A stretch of DNA of 64,000 bases from Claveliimonas bilis (GCF_030296775.1 NZ_AP027742.1:1550001-1614000), one strand, 5' to 3'; shown: positions 17,090 through 25,979, counted from the stretch's first letter. Notes: generated from the letters alone by a model not told the origin. Program-made: numbers and translations.

Positions 17090-18058
17090 ATGGAGACTTC
17101 AGAAAATAAATTTGAAATCATCCATGAGACAATTCATAAAGCGGATAATAGATTATCAGTCAAAATGCTCTGTGAAATAGCAGGAGTATCCAGATCCGGT
17201 TATTACAACTGGGTACATTCAGCAGAAAAAAGAGCCAAAAAGGAAGAACAAGACAGAGCTGACTTCGAGAGAATATTAGAGGCTTACAGCTTCAGAGGTT
17301 ATGATAAAGGGGCACAGGGAATCTATATGAGACTGCTGCATATGGAACCGCCCATCATCATGAATGTTAAGAAAATAAGGCGGTTGATGAAGAAATATGG
17401 TCTTATGTGTAATGTTAGAAAAGCAAATCCATACAGAAGGATGGCGAATGCAATAAAAACAAATAACGTTGCAGATAATCTTGTGAAGCGAGAGTTTGAA
17501 AAGTATGGTCCTAGGAAGATCCTGCTTACAGACATTACATATATTCCATTTGAAGGACGATTCTGCTATTTATCAACGATTATAGATGCATTTACAAAAG
17601 AGATTTTATCCTATGTGCTAAGTGAATCGTTAGAAGTGGACTTTGTTCTGGAAACAGTTCATCTGATGATAGAAAAGCATGGAGTATCTCTTACAACAGA
17701 AACCATCATACATAGCGACCAAGGCTGTCATTATACAAGCTGCAGTTTTATACAACTGATTAAAGACAAAGGATTAAGGCAATCTATGTCCAGAAGAGGA
17801 AATTGTTGGGATAATGCACCACAGGAAAGTTTCTTTGGTCGAATGAAGGATCATATAGGAGATAGGATAAAAGAATGTACAACATACAGAGAGGTTCTTG
17901 GTATTATTGATGATTGGATGGATTATTATAACAAGGATCGATATCAATGGGAATTAGCCAAGCTTTCACCCAATGAATACTATAAATACATAACAACAGG
18001 AATATATCCGATCAAGGGGAGAAAACCTTCTGCGGATATGGAAGAAGAAGGTAATTAA
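17090..18058 (+). CDS. IS3-family transposase OrfB (IS150-like group)
   Basis: A 322-residue integrase-core protein with an N-terminal HTH_21 segment (VKMLCEIAGVSRSGYYNW) and a complete DDE catalytic set: Asp in LLTDITYIP, Asp in IIHSDQGCHYTS, Glu in DNAPQESFFGRMK. The protein is full length, but OrfA, which provides DNA binding through a programmed frameshift, is damaged, so mobility is doubtful. It lies directly downstream of the glycan operon. Confidence 0.93.
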   Translation: METSENKFEIIHETIHKADNRLSVKMLCEIAGVSRSGYYNWVHSAEKRAKKEEQDRADFERILEAYSFRGYDKGAQGIYMRLLHMEPPIIMNVKKIRRLMKKYGLMCNVRKANPYRRMANAIKTNNVADNLVKREFEKYGPRKILLTDITYIPFEGRFCYLSTIIDAFTKEILSYVLSESLEVDFVLETVHLMIEKHGVSLTTETIIHSDQGCHYTSCSFIQLIKDKGLRQSMSRRGNCWDNAPQESFFGRMKDHIGDRIKECTTYREVLGIIDDWMDYYNKDRYQWELAKLSPNEYYKYITTGIYPIKGRKPSADMEEEGN

Positions 18059-18138
18059 ACATAGTGATATAGCCATCTATTGGTTAGAAAATAAAAATCC
18101 CTTCTTCTTAATTTGTCCTTGACAAAGGGTACACTTTA

Positions 18139-18246
18139 CTATCTATGTTCAATCTTGGCATGCCGGTGGAGCAGATTGCAGCAGTAGTGAAAGAAAGCGT
18201 TGGCATGGTTCAGAAGTGGATTTCTGAAAGTAAGGCAGTAATATAA
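18139..18246 (+). pseudogene. C-terminal remnant of an Rpn-family nuclease/transposase-like gene
   Basis: Thirty-five codons ending NLGMPVEQIAAVVKESVG and a stop, the same C-terminus as the gene at 38083-38964. The rest has been replaced by the IS3 element. It is part of the 840-bp repeat. Confidence 0.8.
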
Positions 18247-18295
18247 GGAAAACTGAGGTTGGACTGTATAGGTCACACTGAAAATAAGGAGTTTA

Positions 18296-18356
18296 GAGGG
18301 GAAGTAAGAGCAGATATTAATTTTCGTAAATCAGGTCTTTACTTTCCCTCTTTTTT
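18296..18356 (+). terminator. Intrinsic terminator (copy in repeat A)
   Basis: Long imperfect hairpin: GAGGGGAAGTAAGA pairs with TCTTTACTTTCCCTC, followed by TTTTTTG. It sits after the Rpn gene tail and recurs at 39014-39074 in repeat B. Confidence 0.75.
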
Positions 18357-18534
18357 GTTCTATAATAAAATTATGTAAATTAATAAAAAGGGCAGATGGA
18401 ATATGGGAAGGTCGTCTGCCCTTGACGATGAATAGAGATATAGCCTGGAGCAGATTCTTTCGTGATAGCCAATCAGATACAGTAATGACAGATTGTTACT
18501 TATTTTCAGCAGCAGAATTGAAAGAGGAGTGAAT

Positions 18535-18979
18535 ATGAGAAACACGGGAATCAAGCCAGATGTTATATTTAAAAACTTTTGGAGAGATAACGGACATTTT
18601 GCCAGTCTCTTTAACACAGTTGTGTTTGGCGGTAAGACGGTGATCCAGCCGGAGACGCTGAAAGAGCTGGATACAGATGTATCCAATTTCATAAAATTTG
18701 GAAAGTACGAAGAAAGTTTGACAAGAACCAGAGATCTTGTGAAAAAGGCAGCTCATGGCACGGACTTTGTGATACTGGGAATTGAGAATCAGCGGAAGAT
18801 CCATTATGGGATGCCACTGAGAGTTATGATTTATGATGCGCTAAGTTACCTGAAAGAATGTCAGGAAATTGCAGGGGAGCATAAGGAATCTGGTGCTAAG
18901 GCGACCGCTGAAGAATTTCTTTCCGGCCTGCATAAAGGGGACCGGCTGCATCCTATTATAACCATTGTGCTCTATTATG
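18535..18979 (+). pseudogene. Rpn-family PD-(D/E)XK nuclease/transposase-like gene, truncated by IS21 element
   Basis: About 148 codons nearly identical to the first half of the intact gene at 39254-40195 (NTGIKPDAIFKNFWRDNGHF region, with DFVILGIENQRKIHYGMPLR near residue 80). The ATG at 18535 follows AGAGGAG. The reading frame is cut at 18979 where the IS21-like end begins, after ITIVLYY; the last residues of the open frame come from IS end repeats. The family (PF04754/PF12784-type) is linked to RecA-independent recombination in Rpn proteins. The 3' half is not found on the other side of the element. Confidence 0.85.
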
Positions 18980-18983
18980 CAAA

Positions 18984-19125
18984 TGTCAACCACTTTTTTA
19001 CATTGTTAGGTAAGATGTTTTTTACACCGTATGGTAAGGAGTTTTTTACATCCCTTAGTAAGCAGATTTTTACATCGTAAGGTAAGCACTTTTTTACTTT
19101 ACCCGGTAAGCAGTTTTTTACATCC
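18984..19125 (+). repeat. Left array of transposase-binding-like repeats, IS21 element 1
   Basis: Five units of the form GGTAAGNNNTTTTTTACA spaced exactly 24 bp apart from 19009. Such multiple end repeats are known as transposase-binding sites in IS21-family ends; the exact period is about 2.3 helical turns. Confidence 0.85.
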
Positions 19126-19921
19126 CTGTTTCTCCCTGTGGGTAAAGGTCAGGGTGCTTCAGCCGGTACGATTCCCCGCGGAAAGAGTAACACTTGGCAT
19201 GGTGCAGGATCCGATCCAGCATTGCAGTGGTAAGTACCGGATCCCCCATCATCTCAGCCCAGTCAACGATCTCTTTGTTGGTGGTAAAGATGATAGAACT
19301 GGTTTCATAGGTATCACTGATAAATGTGAAAAATCTGTTTGCCTGTCCGCGGCTGATCGGTGTGTAGCCGATCTCATCAATTATGACAAGCTGTGCTTTC
19401 TTGATATTTTTGAGCCGGAATCCGGCTGCACGCTCTGTCTCTGCGGTATCAAGGATCTTGATCAGACTGGTCATCTTCTCAAAACATACAGTATAGCCGC
19501 TGTTGACAGCCTGCAGACCAAGGCCACAGGCAACCATGGTCTTGCCGAGGCCCGGAGGCCCCGCAAAGACAAGGTTTCCGCAGTTGTCCAGCCAGGACAG
19601 TTCTTTCAAAACGGAGAGCTGTGCGTGGGTGATACCTGACTCCAGCTCTTCCGGATCAAACTCTTCCAGCGGCCGGATATTTGGTGGAAAATGCGCCGCG
19701 GAATAGTTACGCTTCCGACGCCGTTCATTCCGCCCTTTGACTTCGGTCTCAAGAACGGCCAGAAGAAATTCCCTGCAGGAGGAGTCCTGCAGATCCGCAG
19801 TTTCCAGAAGATCCGGAAGCATGCGCGCCGCGTGCTTTAAGGTAAATGTTTCGAGCAACGCTGTGAGCCGCTGTACAGGGATATGGCCGGTATCCATACT
19901 TTTTAAGATTTCACGGTTCAT
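19118..19921 (-). CDS. istB: IS21-family helper ATPase IstB
   Basis: A 267-residue AAA+ ATPase (DnaC-like) that assists the IstA transposase in target capture. Walker A is FAGPPGLGKTMVACGLG, Walker B is QLVIIDEIGYTP, and the sensor region FTTNKEIVDWAEMMGDPVL is typical. Its start overlaps the end of istA by 4 nt (ATGA), giving coupled translation. Length equals the normal family length, so it appears intact. Confidence 0.93.
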   Translation of the reverse strand: MNREILKSMDTGHIPVQRLTALLETFTLKHAARMLPDLLETADLQDSSCREFLLAVLETEVKGRNERRRKRNYSAAHFPPNIRPLEEFDPEELESGITHAQLSVLKELSWLDNCGNLVFAGPPGLGKTMVACGLGLQAVNSGYTVCFEKMTSLIKILDTAETERAAGFRLKNIKKAQLVIIDEIGYTPISRGQANRFFTFISDTYETSSIIFTTNKEIVDWAEMMGDPVLTTAMLDRILHHAKCYSFRGESYRLKHPDLYPQGETGM

Positions 19922-21492
19922 CGAGCAGCAGCCTCCTTCCTTTCTGTGCGTTCCTGAAAGGCTTTTGCATAAACAGAAAGATCCGTGTAGCTGACACTGC
20001 CGGATGGAACCTGGGCACGGCAGTCGTCTGTGGTCAGTTCCCGGCCGGCTTTTGCAAGACTGTAAACAACTTTAAACTGTGAGAACTGATACCGGTATTT
20101 CTGGCAGCATTCCTTCATCACCTGCGCTACCAGGGATTTATCCGGATTCTCAGAATCAAGGAACTGTTCAATTGCCCGAAGCTGTTTGGAGATATGCCGT
20201 GGATTTTCCTTTTTCACACCATTGATGAAGTGCTGGAAGTCATAGCAGTTCCATTTCCCACGGAGACGCTCCATGATCTCGATCCAGTCTCCGGAGTCCT
20301 GTTTCCGGTGTTCCGGGAGCTGATTAACACTTCCCTTCCTCTCGCTGAGATTATGGGAACAGATATAGTTCAGCTGGTCATCATAAATGTGGATCTTCCC
20401 ACTGACAACTTTGAACTGTACCGTTTTGAAAGCATAATCACGTGGAACCGAATACCTGCATGATTTATACAGGACGTAAGGTATTGCCGCGATTTCATAA
20501 GTGCGGAATGTATTCGGAGATGTTTCATACACGGATGGAAGAAGAGGCCGCATGGCTGACCTTTCAATGCTGTCGTAGACTGCTTTTGGGACCCGTAAGG
20601 TAGAACGGTGGATCCGCTGGTTCTTGCGTTCCAGCCATCCGGGCAGGGAACGCCATACATCATCGATACAGGTGACCTTCCGCGCACTGAAGAAGTTTTT
20701 CTTCACGAACCCGACAGAGTTTTCGATAGGTCCCTTGCTTTCCGGATCCGCTTTATTACACACCCAGAGCCGGATATCCTGTTCAGTACAGAAATCTTCA
20801 AAGGTCCTGGTCTTGATGACTTCACCATAGGTTTCACTGGCGACAAACACGGCGTCCTGGTCAATGACCAGTTCTTTAGGACGCCCTCCAAGCCTGCAGA
20901 AACTACGGTAGATCGCCTTACAGGCCTCTTCCGAGTTATACTTGTGATCCTGTGCATAGACGCATAAAAAACGGCTATAACGCAGCAAAAGGCACATGAA
21001 ATGGATATGCGTTGTTTTTGAGAGAGTCTCCTCACCGAAGTCAATCAGCATCTGTTCTCCGGGCGGGGTGTCAAAAACATAATCATAGATACGGCGGTGC
21101 TCAGGCTCCCTGTTGATCTGTCCGGAATCCTCAAGATAATGGATGTAGTTCCGGAGCGTCTGTTGGTTCCCGGGAAGTTTCTCATAGTCTCCGTTTTCGA
21201 TGAATTTTTCTTCCAGAACATCGTAAACTGATGACATACAGAACGTTTTTCCGCTGTTTGTTTCAAGGATCCTGATAATCGTACTGCGGAAAGGTTCCGC
21301 ATCAAAGGTTTTCGGTTTTGCGAGCTTAGCGCCGGGATCATCCGGGAGCACATCCATGTCATAATACTTGCTGATTGTGGGCCGGCTGGGAGGCTTGCGT
21401 CCCTGCGCTTCATAGTATCTGATAATATCAGCTTTTGTGTAACCTTGCAGTTTTAAATCCTGTATTTCCTGCATTTTTGTTTTTGTCAGCAT
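19918..21492 (-). CDS. istA: IS21-family transposase IstA
   Basis: A 524-residue transposase with an N-terminal HTH (LKLQGYTKADIIRYYEAQGR), a DDE integrase core (LIDFGEETLS first Asp; LVIDQDAVFVAS second; DPESKGPIENSVGFVKKNFF with the catalytic Glu) and a C-terminal beta-barrel/basic part. It starts 89 nt inside the right end-repeat array. Base composition is more GC-rich than the glycan genes to its left, in keeping with independent origin. It appears intact. Confidence 0.92.
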   Translation of the reverse strand: MLTKTKMQEIQDLKLQGYTKADIIRYYEAQGRKPPSRPTISKYYDMDVLPDDPGAKLAKPKTFDAEPFRSTIIRILETNSGKTFCMSSVYDVLEEKFIENGDYEKLPGNQQTLRNYIHYLEDSGQINREPEHRRIYDYVFDTPPGEQMLIDFGEETLSKTTHIHFMCLLLRYSRFLCVYAQDHKYNSEEACKAIYRSFCRLGGRPKELVIDQDAVFVASETYGEVIKTRTFEDFCTEQDIRLWVCNKADPESKGPIENSVGFVKKNFFSARKVTCIDDVWRSLPGWLERKNQRIHRSTLRVPKAVYDSIERSAMRPLLPSVYETSPNTFRTYEIAAIPYVLYKSCRYSVPRDYAFKTVQFKVVSGKIHIYDDQLNYICSHNLSERKGSVNQLPEHRKQDSGDWIEIMERLRGKWNCYDFQHFINGVKKENPRHISKQLRAIEQFLDSENPDKSLVAQVMKECCQKYRYQFSQFKVVYSLAKAGRELTTDDCRAQVPSGSVSYTDLSVYAKAFQERTERKEAAAR

Positions 21493-21580
21493 AAAGGTCT
21501 CCTCTCTTGTGTACTGCTTACAGTATACAAAATCGGATGAACTGCTGACTCCTCCTGTGATAAAACTCGCCGCAGAGGAT

Positions 21581-21724
21581 GTAAAAAAGTTCTTACCGGA
21601 CGGTGTAAAGAACTTCTTACCAACTCATGTAAAAAACTCCTTACCGCATGATGTAAAAAAGTTCTTACCGCGTCATGTAAAAAACTCCTTACCCTGTGGC
21701 TGTAAAATCACCTTACCACGCACA
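21581..21724 (-). repeat. Right array of transposase-binding-like repeats, IS21 element 1
   Basis: Six complementary units (CTTACC preceded by TGTAAAAAA) at exact 24-bp steps from 21592 to 21712. Orientation is opposite to the left array, as expected for the two ends of one element. Confidence 0.85.
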
Positions 21725-21900
21725 GAATTCCGGGAATTCTCGAAAGCTTCCCTGCGCAGGATCCTCTGCCAGTAGAAGAACTGCTTCACTGAAATCCCAT
21801 TTGCTTTGCACCAGGCAGTTTTAGACATTCCGCTGTTTATGCATTCATTCATGATTTTGGCCCAGTGCTCCGCACGGACCTGATGTGTGATCTTATCCAT
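21725..21900 (-). pseudogene. IS66-family accessory protein TnpA, truncated
   Basis: About 58 codons beginning MDKITHQVRAEHWAKIMNEC and including MSKTAWCKANGISVKQFFYW, the IS66 Orf1/TnpA helix-turn-helix. AAGGAG precedes the start. It is cut at its 3' end by IS21 element 1; the remaining open frame is IS end sequence. It points away from the IS66 transposase fragment next door, so the IS66 pieces come from a rearrangement or two elements. Confidence 0.8.
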
Positions 21901-22376
21901 AGGGACAACTCCTTTAAAAAACTTGTAGTTTTCTGGAGCTATTATCTCATGGATAGATAAAACTAGCACGGTACTAGTGATTTACCGTGTACGACATATC
22001 TGAAGAGATACCTGGACGATGGTCATTTAAGTATCGATAACCTGGCTGCGGAACGTGCATTGAAGAACTTCGCGACAGGAAGAAAAAACTGGCTGTTTGC
22101 AAAGAGCATCCGGGGAGCACAGGCCAGTGCAACCGTATACAGCATTACAGAAACGGCCATGTTAAACGGGCTGAAGCCATACCATTATCTTACTCATGTG
22201 ATGGAGAAGATGAAAGCCCTGGGGCCATTTCCGGAAAAGGCAACTCTTCAGGAACTGCTTCCATGGTCGGACAGCCTGCCGTCCGATTGCTACTGCAAAC
22301 TCAAAAAGTAAGAAACGATCCTCCCGCAATAGGTGCTGGGGGATTTTCTTATTTTGTCAAGGTACGGATGATTACC
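21901..22376. mobile_element. IS66-family end sequences and remnant
   Basis: Two related IS66-like ends are visible: GGTAAATCACTAGTACC read on the minus strand ending near 21986, and GGTAATCATCCGTACC read on the minus strand at 22361-22376. Between them lies the 3' part of an IS66 transposase gene. The order (tnpA end, then transposase end) is not that of an intact IS66. Confidence 0.7.
21990..22311 (+). pseudogene. IS66-family transposase (TnpC), C-terminal remnant
   Basis: About 106 codons containing [20 protein letters not shown] and [20 protein letters not shown], the signature of the IS66 transposase C-terminal domain with its last catalytic Glu in NLAAERAL. The upstream four-fifths of the gene are missing. 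It is followed by a hairpin (ATCCTCCC with GGGGGAT, then TTTTCTTATTTT) that may terminate transcription. Confidence 0.85.
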
Positions 22377-22379
22377 TAC

Positions 22380-22688
22380 TTACATATTTTCTAAAAAATC
22401 GTCAAGAAGGGAAGGCAGAATTTTAGAAATAAGGAAGCGTTCGAAATACGCTTCTGCATGGTCGATTACTTCTTTTTTACTAGTACCTCGCTGAATTTCA
22501 AGCTTTACGTCTCTTTTTCCTTTTAGTAAATAACTGCATTCACCTTTTCCGGCATAATATGGATTGCCATTTTTATCTTTCAAATCTAATGGTTCATAGA
22601 CACAAGCTAAAAGAATGTTAACTAAATCTTCATTAGTGAGTTTGGTGGCATAAATTAATTCATTTGCAAGTTTTGCAAACGTTAACAT
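22380..22688 (-). CDS. Hypothetical protein, possibly truncated by IS66 end
   Basis: A 102-residue protein of unknown function. ATG at 22688 is supported by AAAGGAG 7 nt upstream, so the ORF that extends a few codons further is not used. It is rich in charged helices (LTFAKLANELIYATKLTNED; SKKEVIDHAEAYFERFLISK). Its stop codon touches the IS66 terminal sequence at 22376, so the true C-terminus may have been lost. No family recognised. Confidence 0.5.
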   Translation of the reverse strand: MLTFAKLANELIYATKLTNEDLVNILLACVYEPLDLKDKNGNPYYAGKGECSYLLKGKRDVKLEIQRGTSKKEVIDHAEAYFERFLISKILPSLLDDFLENM

Positions 22689-22805
22689 ACAATCGCTCCT
22701 TTCTTGCAACTTTCTGCAACTTCAAGTAAACGACATCTTATCCGACCTAAAATATAATTTGAAATGTAAAAGCAAAAATACTTTATACATGAAAGGAGAA
22801 CACAT

Positions 22806-23098
22806 ATGTCCTATATTAGTAATTGTGGTGTATTTATTGGCATTCTTATTTGGTTTTTAGGTGGCTTAGATAACTTACTATTGTCTCTGATAATTTTTGT
22901 TGCTGTTGAGTGTTTAGCGTCCGCCTTATGGTTTCTTTCTTTATACCAGTTTTCGATAAAGTTTATTGTCCGTTGGATTGCAAATAAATGTGCTATATTT
23001 TTATTAATAGGCATTGCAAATACAATCGATACTTTCTTGATTCAAAGTGGTGAATCTTTGCGGACAATTGCATTATGGTTTTATATATCCTATGAATG
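22806..23098 (+). pseudogene. Phage-holin-family gene, 5' part, split by IS21 element 2
   Basis: Ninety-seven codons of a holin_4-like (toxin-secretion/phage lysis holin) membrane protein: GVFIGILIWFLGGLDNLLLS, then IIFVAVECLASALWFL and IGIANTIDTFLIQSGESLRT, the typical order for this family. AAAGGAG precedes the ATG. It is interrupted at 23098; the remaining codons continue at 25746-25857. Joining the two parts over the 5-bp target duplication GAATG gives a single 134-residue holin of normal length. Confidence 0.85.
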
Positions 23099-23117
23099 TG
23101 CAGATTGCCAGCCTAAA

Positions 23118-23191
23118 CGGACACCTGTGCCATATTCGGCGGACAGTCTGAGACATAATTAGCGGACAAGTAGGGACACATTAACCGGACA
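23118..23191 (+). repeat. Left end repeats of IS21 element 2 (CGGACA x4)
   Basis: CGGACA at 23118, 23140, 23163 and 23186, spaced 22-23 bp, ahead of istA. Probable transposase-binding sites. Confidence 0.75.
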
Positions 23192-23258
23192 ATAGATCTT
23201 CAGATATAATAAGCGCATCTCCTTAAAATGGAGAAATATTATATCTGGAGGTCCTACT

Positions 23259-24872
23259 ATGGATTACAAAAAAGTACTACGGCTTCACTTTGTGAACCAT
23301 CTTAGCTGCCGTGAGATTGCCGAAAGCTGCGGCGACTGCAGCAAAACAACTGTCAACGAGTTCCTGAAACGCTTCAGGGAGAATCCGGAGCTTTCATACC
23401 CTTTACCGGCAGATGTCACGAATGAATACATCGGAAACATGCTTTATAAAAAGCCTGGTGTATCGGCGGATCAGCTCCTCTACCGGGATTTTAACAAGGA
23501 AGCTGTCTACAAGGCTCTGGCCCGCAAAGGAGAGACCCTGAAGCATCTGTGGCAGAAATACAATGCCATAGGTGTCGTAGATGGAAAGAAGCCAATGAGC
23601 TATCGCCAGTACTGCAGGCGTTACAGCGAATGGGCTGATTCCAAACAGCTGACCTTCCACATCCAGCGTTATCCCGGTGTCAATCTTGAACTGGACTATG
23701 CGGGGAAGCAGCTCTATCTGCATAATCACCAGAACCCGGATGAGACCACAAAGGTCACGATCTTTATCGCTGCCCTCACCTACAGTGATTATTTTTACGC
23801 TGAGGGAATGACCGAATGCGATATCCGGAACTGGATCCGGGTCAACAATAATGCTCTGTCCTATTTTGGCGGCGTGACGCCGACAATCACCCCGGATAAT
23901 TGCAAAGTAGCAGTTGCCCGGAACAAAGACTGGATCAGCCCTGTCTTGAATAAAGATTTCCAGGCATGGGCAGAACATAACAATACGGTTTTAACCCCTG
24001 CCAAAGTGAAATCCCCCCGCTGGAAACCAGTTGTGGAAGGCCACGTAAAGATCATTACCATGCACATCCTCATGGATATGGAAGACATGGTCTTTTATTC
24101 GCTGGATGATTTAAACCGTGTCCTGATGGAAAAGGTGGATGCCGAGAACCGGAAGCCTTTTGAGGGGCTCACCTATTCCCGGTATGATCTCTTTACAACA
24201 GAAGAGAAGGAGACTCTCCTGCCTCTTCCGCCCAGCCGTTTTGAATATCTTGAACGAAAGACTGTTAAAGTAGCACAAGATTTCTCCTTCACCTTCGACA
24301 AAGTCCATTATAGCATGCCCCGGAAATATCTGCGACAGGAACTTGAGATCCGGGCAGGGGAAAAAGAAATCTATGTCTATAACAAACACGGCGACTTCAT
24401 CCGGACGCATAAGCGGAGCTACACACCGAAAGACTGGGTGATCATCCCCTCGGATATGCCTGCCGGATACAAAGACTATGGCTATTGGACGGTGCCTTAT
24501 TTTCAACAGAAAGCATCTGCTATCGGACCCAGCACCCGTGCTTTGATCGATGCAGTCATTCGAAAATACGCTTATCCGGTGCAGTCATTCCGAAGCTGCT
24601 TTGGTATTCTGCGGTATGCGGAGAAGTACTCGCCGGAAGCCCTGGAACGCTGCTGTAAAGACGCCGTTTTAGCTGGGAGATGCAACTATTCCTATATCTG
24701 TAACACAATCTCAACTTACCATAAAGAGCCGCTGCAAAGTACAATGCCACAGAGCAGTCCCAACGAAGATGCTGCAACAGCCGTATCCGGCGCCTACAAA
24801 GATGATGACAGCAAGTATTCCCTTAAGAACCTGCTGAAGCGTCAGGAAACGGAGGCAGGCAATGAAGAATAA
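23259..24872 (+). CDS. istA: IS21-family transposase IstA, second type
   Basis: A 537-residue transposase. N-terminal HTH (YKKVLRLHFVNHLSCREIAESCG with KTTVNEFLKRF), integrase core with ELDYAGKQLYLHN, TITPDNCKVAVARNKD and VKSPRWKPVVEGHVKI, the last giving the catalytic Glu of the less common IstA subgroup, then a C-terminal region (FSFTFDKVHYSMPRKYL). TGGAGG precedes ATG 23259. It overlaps istB by 11 nt. It appears intact. Confidence 0.9.
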   Translation: MDYKKVLRLHFVNHLSCREIAESCGDCSKTTVNEFLKRFRENPELSYPLPADVTNEYIGNMLYKKPGVSADQLLYRDFNKEAVYKALARKGETLKHLWQKYNAIGVVDGKKPMSYRQYCRRYSEWADSKQLTFHIQRYPGVNLELDYAGKQLYLHNHQNPDETTKVTIFIAALTYSDYFYAEGMTECDIRNWIRVNNNALSYFGGVTPTITPDNCKVAVARNKDWISPVLNKDFQAWAEHNNTVLTPAKVKSPRWKPVVEGHVKIITMHILMDMEDMVFYSLDDLNRVLMEKVDAENRKPFEGLTYSRYDLFTTEEKETLLPLPPSRFEYLERKTVKVAQDFSFTFDKVHYSMPRKYLRQELEIRAGEKEIYVYNKHGDFIRTHKRSYTPKDWVIIPSDMPAGYKDYGYWTVPYFQQKASAIGPSTRALIDAVIRKYAYPVQSFRSCFGILRYAEKYSPEALERCCKDAVLAGRCNYSYICNTISTYHKEPLQSTMPQSSPNEDAATAVSGAYKDDDSKYSLKNLLKRQETEAGNEE

Positions 24873-25599
24873 GACTACTGATATCTATGAGATGTTGGAC
24901 ACACTATCCCTGCCGGTAGCCGCCCAGCGTTTCGCAGAACTGTCTAAAAGCCCTGAATTCGGCAGCTATACCGCTTTGCAGTTTATCCGTGAGGTTCTGG
25001 AACCTCAGTACATAGAAACACTCAACAACAGGTTTGAAACAAATCTGCGGCTCAGCAGCCTGATCAATAAAGGTGCTTTGGCCGAGAATCTGAAAACCGG
25101 CAACGGACGCATCTACAATGATGCCACCGTTGAACAGATCCTGAAATTTCATTTCGCTGAGAACCGGCAGAACGTCGGGATCTATGGAGTCACCGGTGCC
25201 GGCAAGTCTTATTTCCTGTCTGCCTGTTGTGTGGAAGCATGCAGACGTAATTACCGTTGTAAGTTCGTAGACTATAGTGACCTGCTGGACGAACTGATCG
25301 TCCTCAACCGCCAGGAAGACCTAAACAAGTATCGTAAGAGGATCAGATACTATGCACGGATCCAGCTGCTGTTCATTGATGATTTTGCCATAAGCAGGTA
25401 TTCAGAAGAAGGGATCAAGATTCTGTATCATCTCATAAAACTTCGGGATGACCTTGGCACCTCCACACTCTTCAGCTGTCAGTATTCTCCAGATGAGTGG
25501 GGAAATCAGCTGAGTGACGAAAAGGAATGCTACGGTAAGCTTGACGGGATCAGACGCAGACTAACGACAGGATTTACTGTACTTATTGAGAAAGCATAG
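24862..25599 (+). CDS. istB: IS21-family helper ATPase IstB, second type
   Basis: A 245-residue AAA+ ATPase with Walker A IYGVTGAGKSYFLSACC and Walker B QLLFIDDFAISRY. It is translationally coupled to istA through an 11-nt overlap. Length and motifs are complete. It belongs to the same element that split the holin gene. Confidence 0.9.
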   Translation: MKNKTTDIYEMLDTLSLPVAAQRFAELSKSPEFGSYTALQFIREVLEPQYIETLNNRFETNLRLSSLINKGALAENLKTGNGRIYNDATVEQILKFHFAENRQNVGIYGVTGAGKSYFLSACCVEACRRNYRCKFVDYSDLLDELIVLNRQEDLNKYRKRIRYYARIQLLFIDDFAISRYSEEGIKILYHLIKLRDDLGTSTLFSCQYSPDEWGNQLSDEKECYGKLDGIRRRLTTGFTVLIEKA

Positions 25600-25670
25600 C
25601 TTTCTTCTGGAACACCGATCAATACTGATCAGTGGGGCGGAGTACCCTCTGCCCTGCTGATAACCCAGGC

Positions 25671-25721
25671 TGTCCGTTTAATATGGCCCTGACTGTCCGG
25701 GAAATGCGGCCCTGCTGTCCG
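25671..25721 (-). repeat. Right end repeats of IS21 element 2 (TGTCCG x3)
   Basis: TGTCCG at 25671, 25694 and 25716, the complement of the left-end CGGACA, at 22-23-bp steps. A related but mutated copy of this end occurs at 28178-28268. Confidence 0.75.
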
Positions 25722-25745
25722 CAGAAAGTGGCTGTTTGCAGAATG

Positions 25746-25857
25746 CATCATTATTTTAGATAATTCAAAAAAACTTGGCTTACCTATTCCAGAAAAACTT
25801 GTTGATTTTGTACATGGAATTCTGAAGCAGTCTAGGAAAGGAAAATATGATGATTAA
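25746..25857 (+). pseudogene. Phage-holin-family gene, 3' part
   Basis: Thirty-six codons reading LDNSKKLGLPIPEKLVDFVH to a TAA, the conserved C-terminus of holin_4 proteins (KxGLPIPEKL). It continues the frame of 22806-23098 exactly after removing IS21 element 2 and one copy of the target duplication. Confidence 0.85.
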
Positions 25858-25979
25858 AATATCCTATGGGTTACATATATTGGAAATCTAACTACCAATT
25901 TGGCTAATTATAACAGAATAATAAGAGAAAATGAAGTGTAATCTACGATATAGACAGTTACCACACAAAAAGATTGACC

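Larger units (their letters stand above)
16959..18138 (+). mobile_element. IS3-family element (5' part decayed)
   Basis: Contains the 3' end of orfA and a full-length orfB. The right end lies near 18130, before the Rpn-like fragment at 18139; the left inverted repeat could not be found, so the 5' end is degraded or rearranged. The element interrupts an Rpn-type gene, of which only the C-terminal part remains on its right side. Confidence 0.7.
18139..18979 (+). repeat. Direct repeat A (840 bp), partner at 38857-39698
   Basis: Sequence 18139-18979 matches 38857-39698 with only scattered substitutions and single-base indels. It holds the last codons of one Rpn-type gene, a terminator, an intergenic region and the first half of a second Rpn-type gene. 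It is cut on the left by the IS3 element and on the right by an IS21 element, whereas copy B is uninterrupted. Confidence 0.9.
18984..21724 (-). mobile_element. IS21-family element 1 with 24-bp-spaced end repeats
   Basis: Holds istA-like and istB-like genes on the minus strand, flanked by arrays of a short motif: GGTAAG starts at 19009, 19033, 19057, 19081 (and 19105) on the left, and its complement CTTACC at 21592, 21616, 21640, 21664, 21688 and 21712 on the right. Each unit continues into TTTTTTACA. Ends are placed at TG/CA dinucleotides. No target duplication is seen: the left flank is an Rpn gene and the right an IS66 tnpA, so the flanks were rearranged. Confidence 0.85.
23099..25740 (+). 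mobile_element. IS21-family element 2, with 5-bp target duplication
   Basis: Starts TGCAGATTGCC and ends GGCTGTTTGCA (TG...CA ends). The flanking 5-mer GAATG occurs at 23094-23098 and 25741-25745, a clear target-site duplication. Removing the element restores an open holin gene. It carries istA- and istB-like genes on the plus strand and iterated CGGACA end sites. It is unrelated in sequence to element 1. Confidence 0.93.

Noticed and set aside
18984-21724. The regularly spaced repeats at both IS21 element 1 ends as a CRISPR-like array
   Set aside because: Units are about 18 bp with only 6-bp intervals, are inverted between the two ends, and flank istA/istB; no cas genes or spacers exist.
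22806-23162. An intact 118-residue membrane protein
   Set aside because: Its last 20 residues are IS21 sequence; the true gene continues after the element at 25746.
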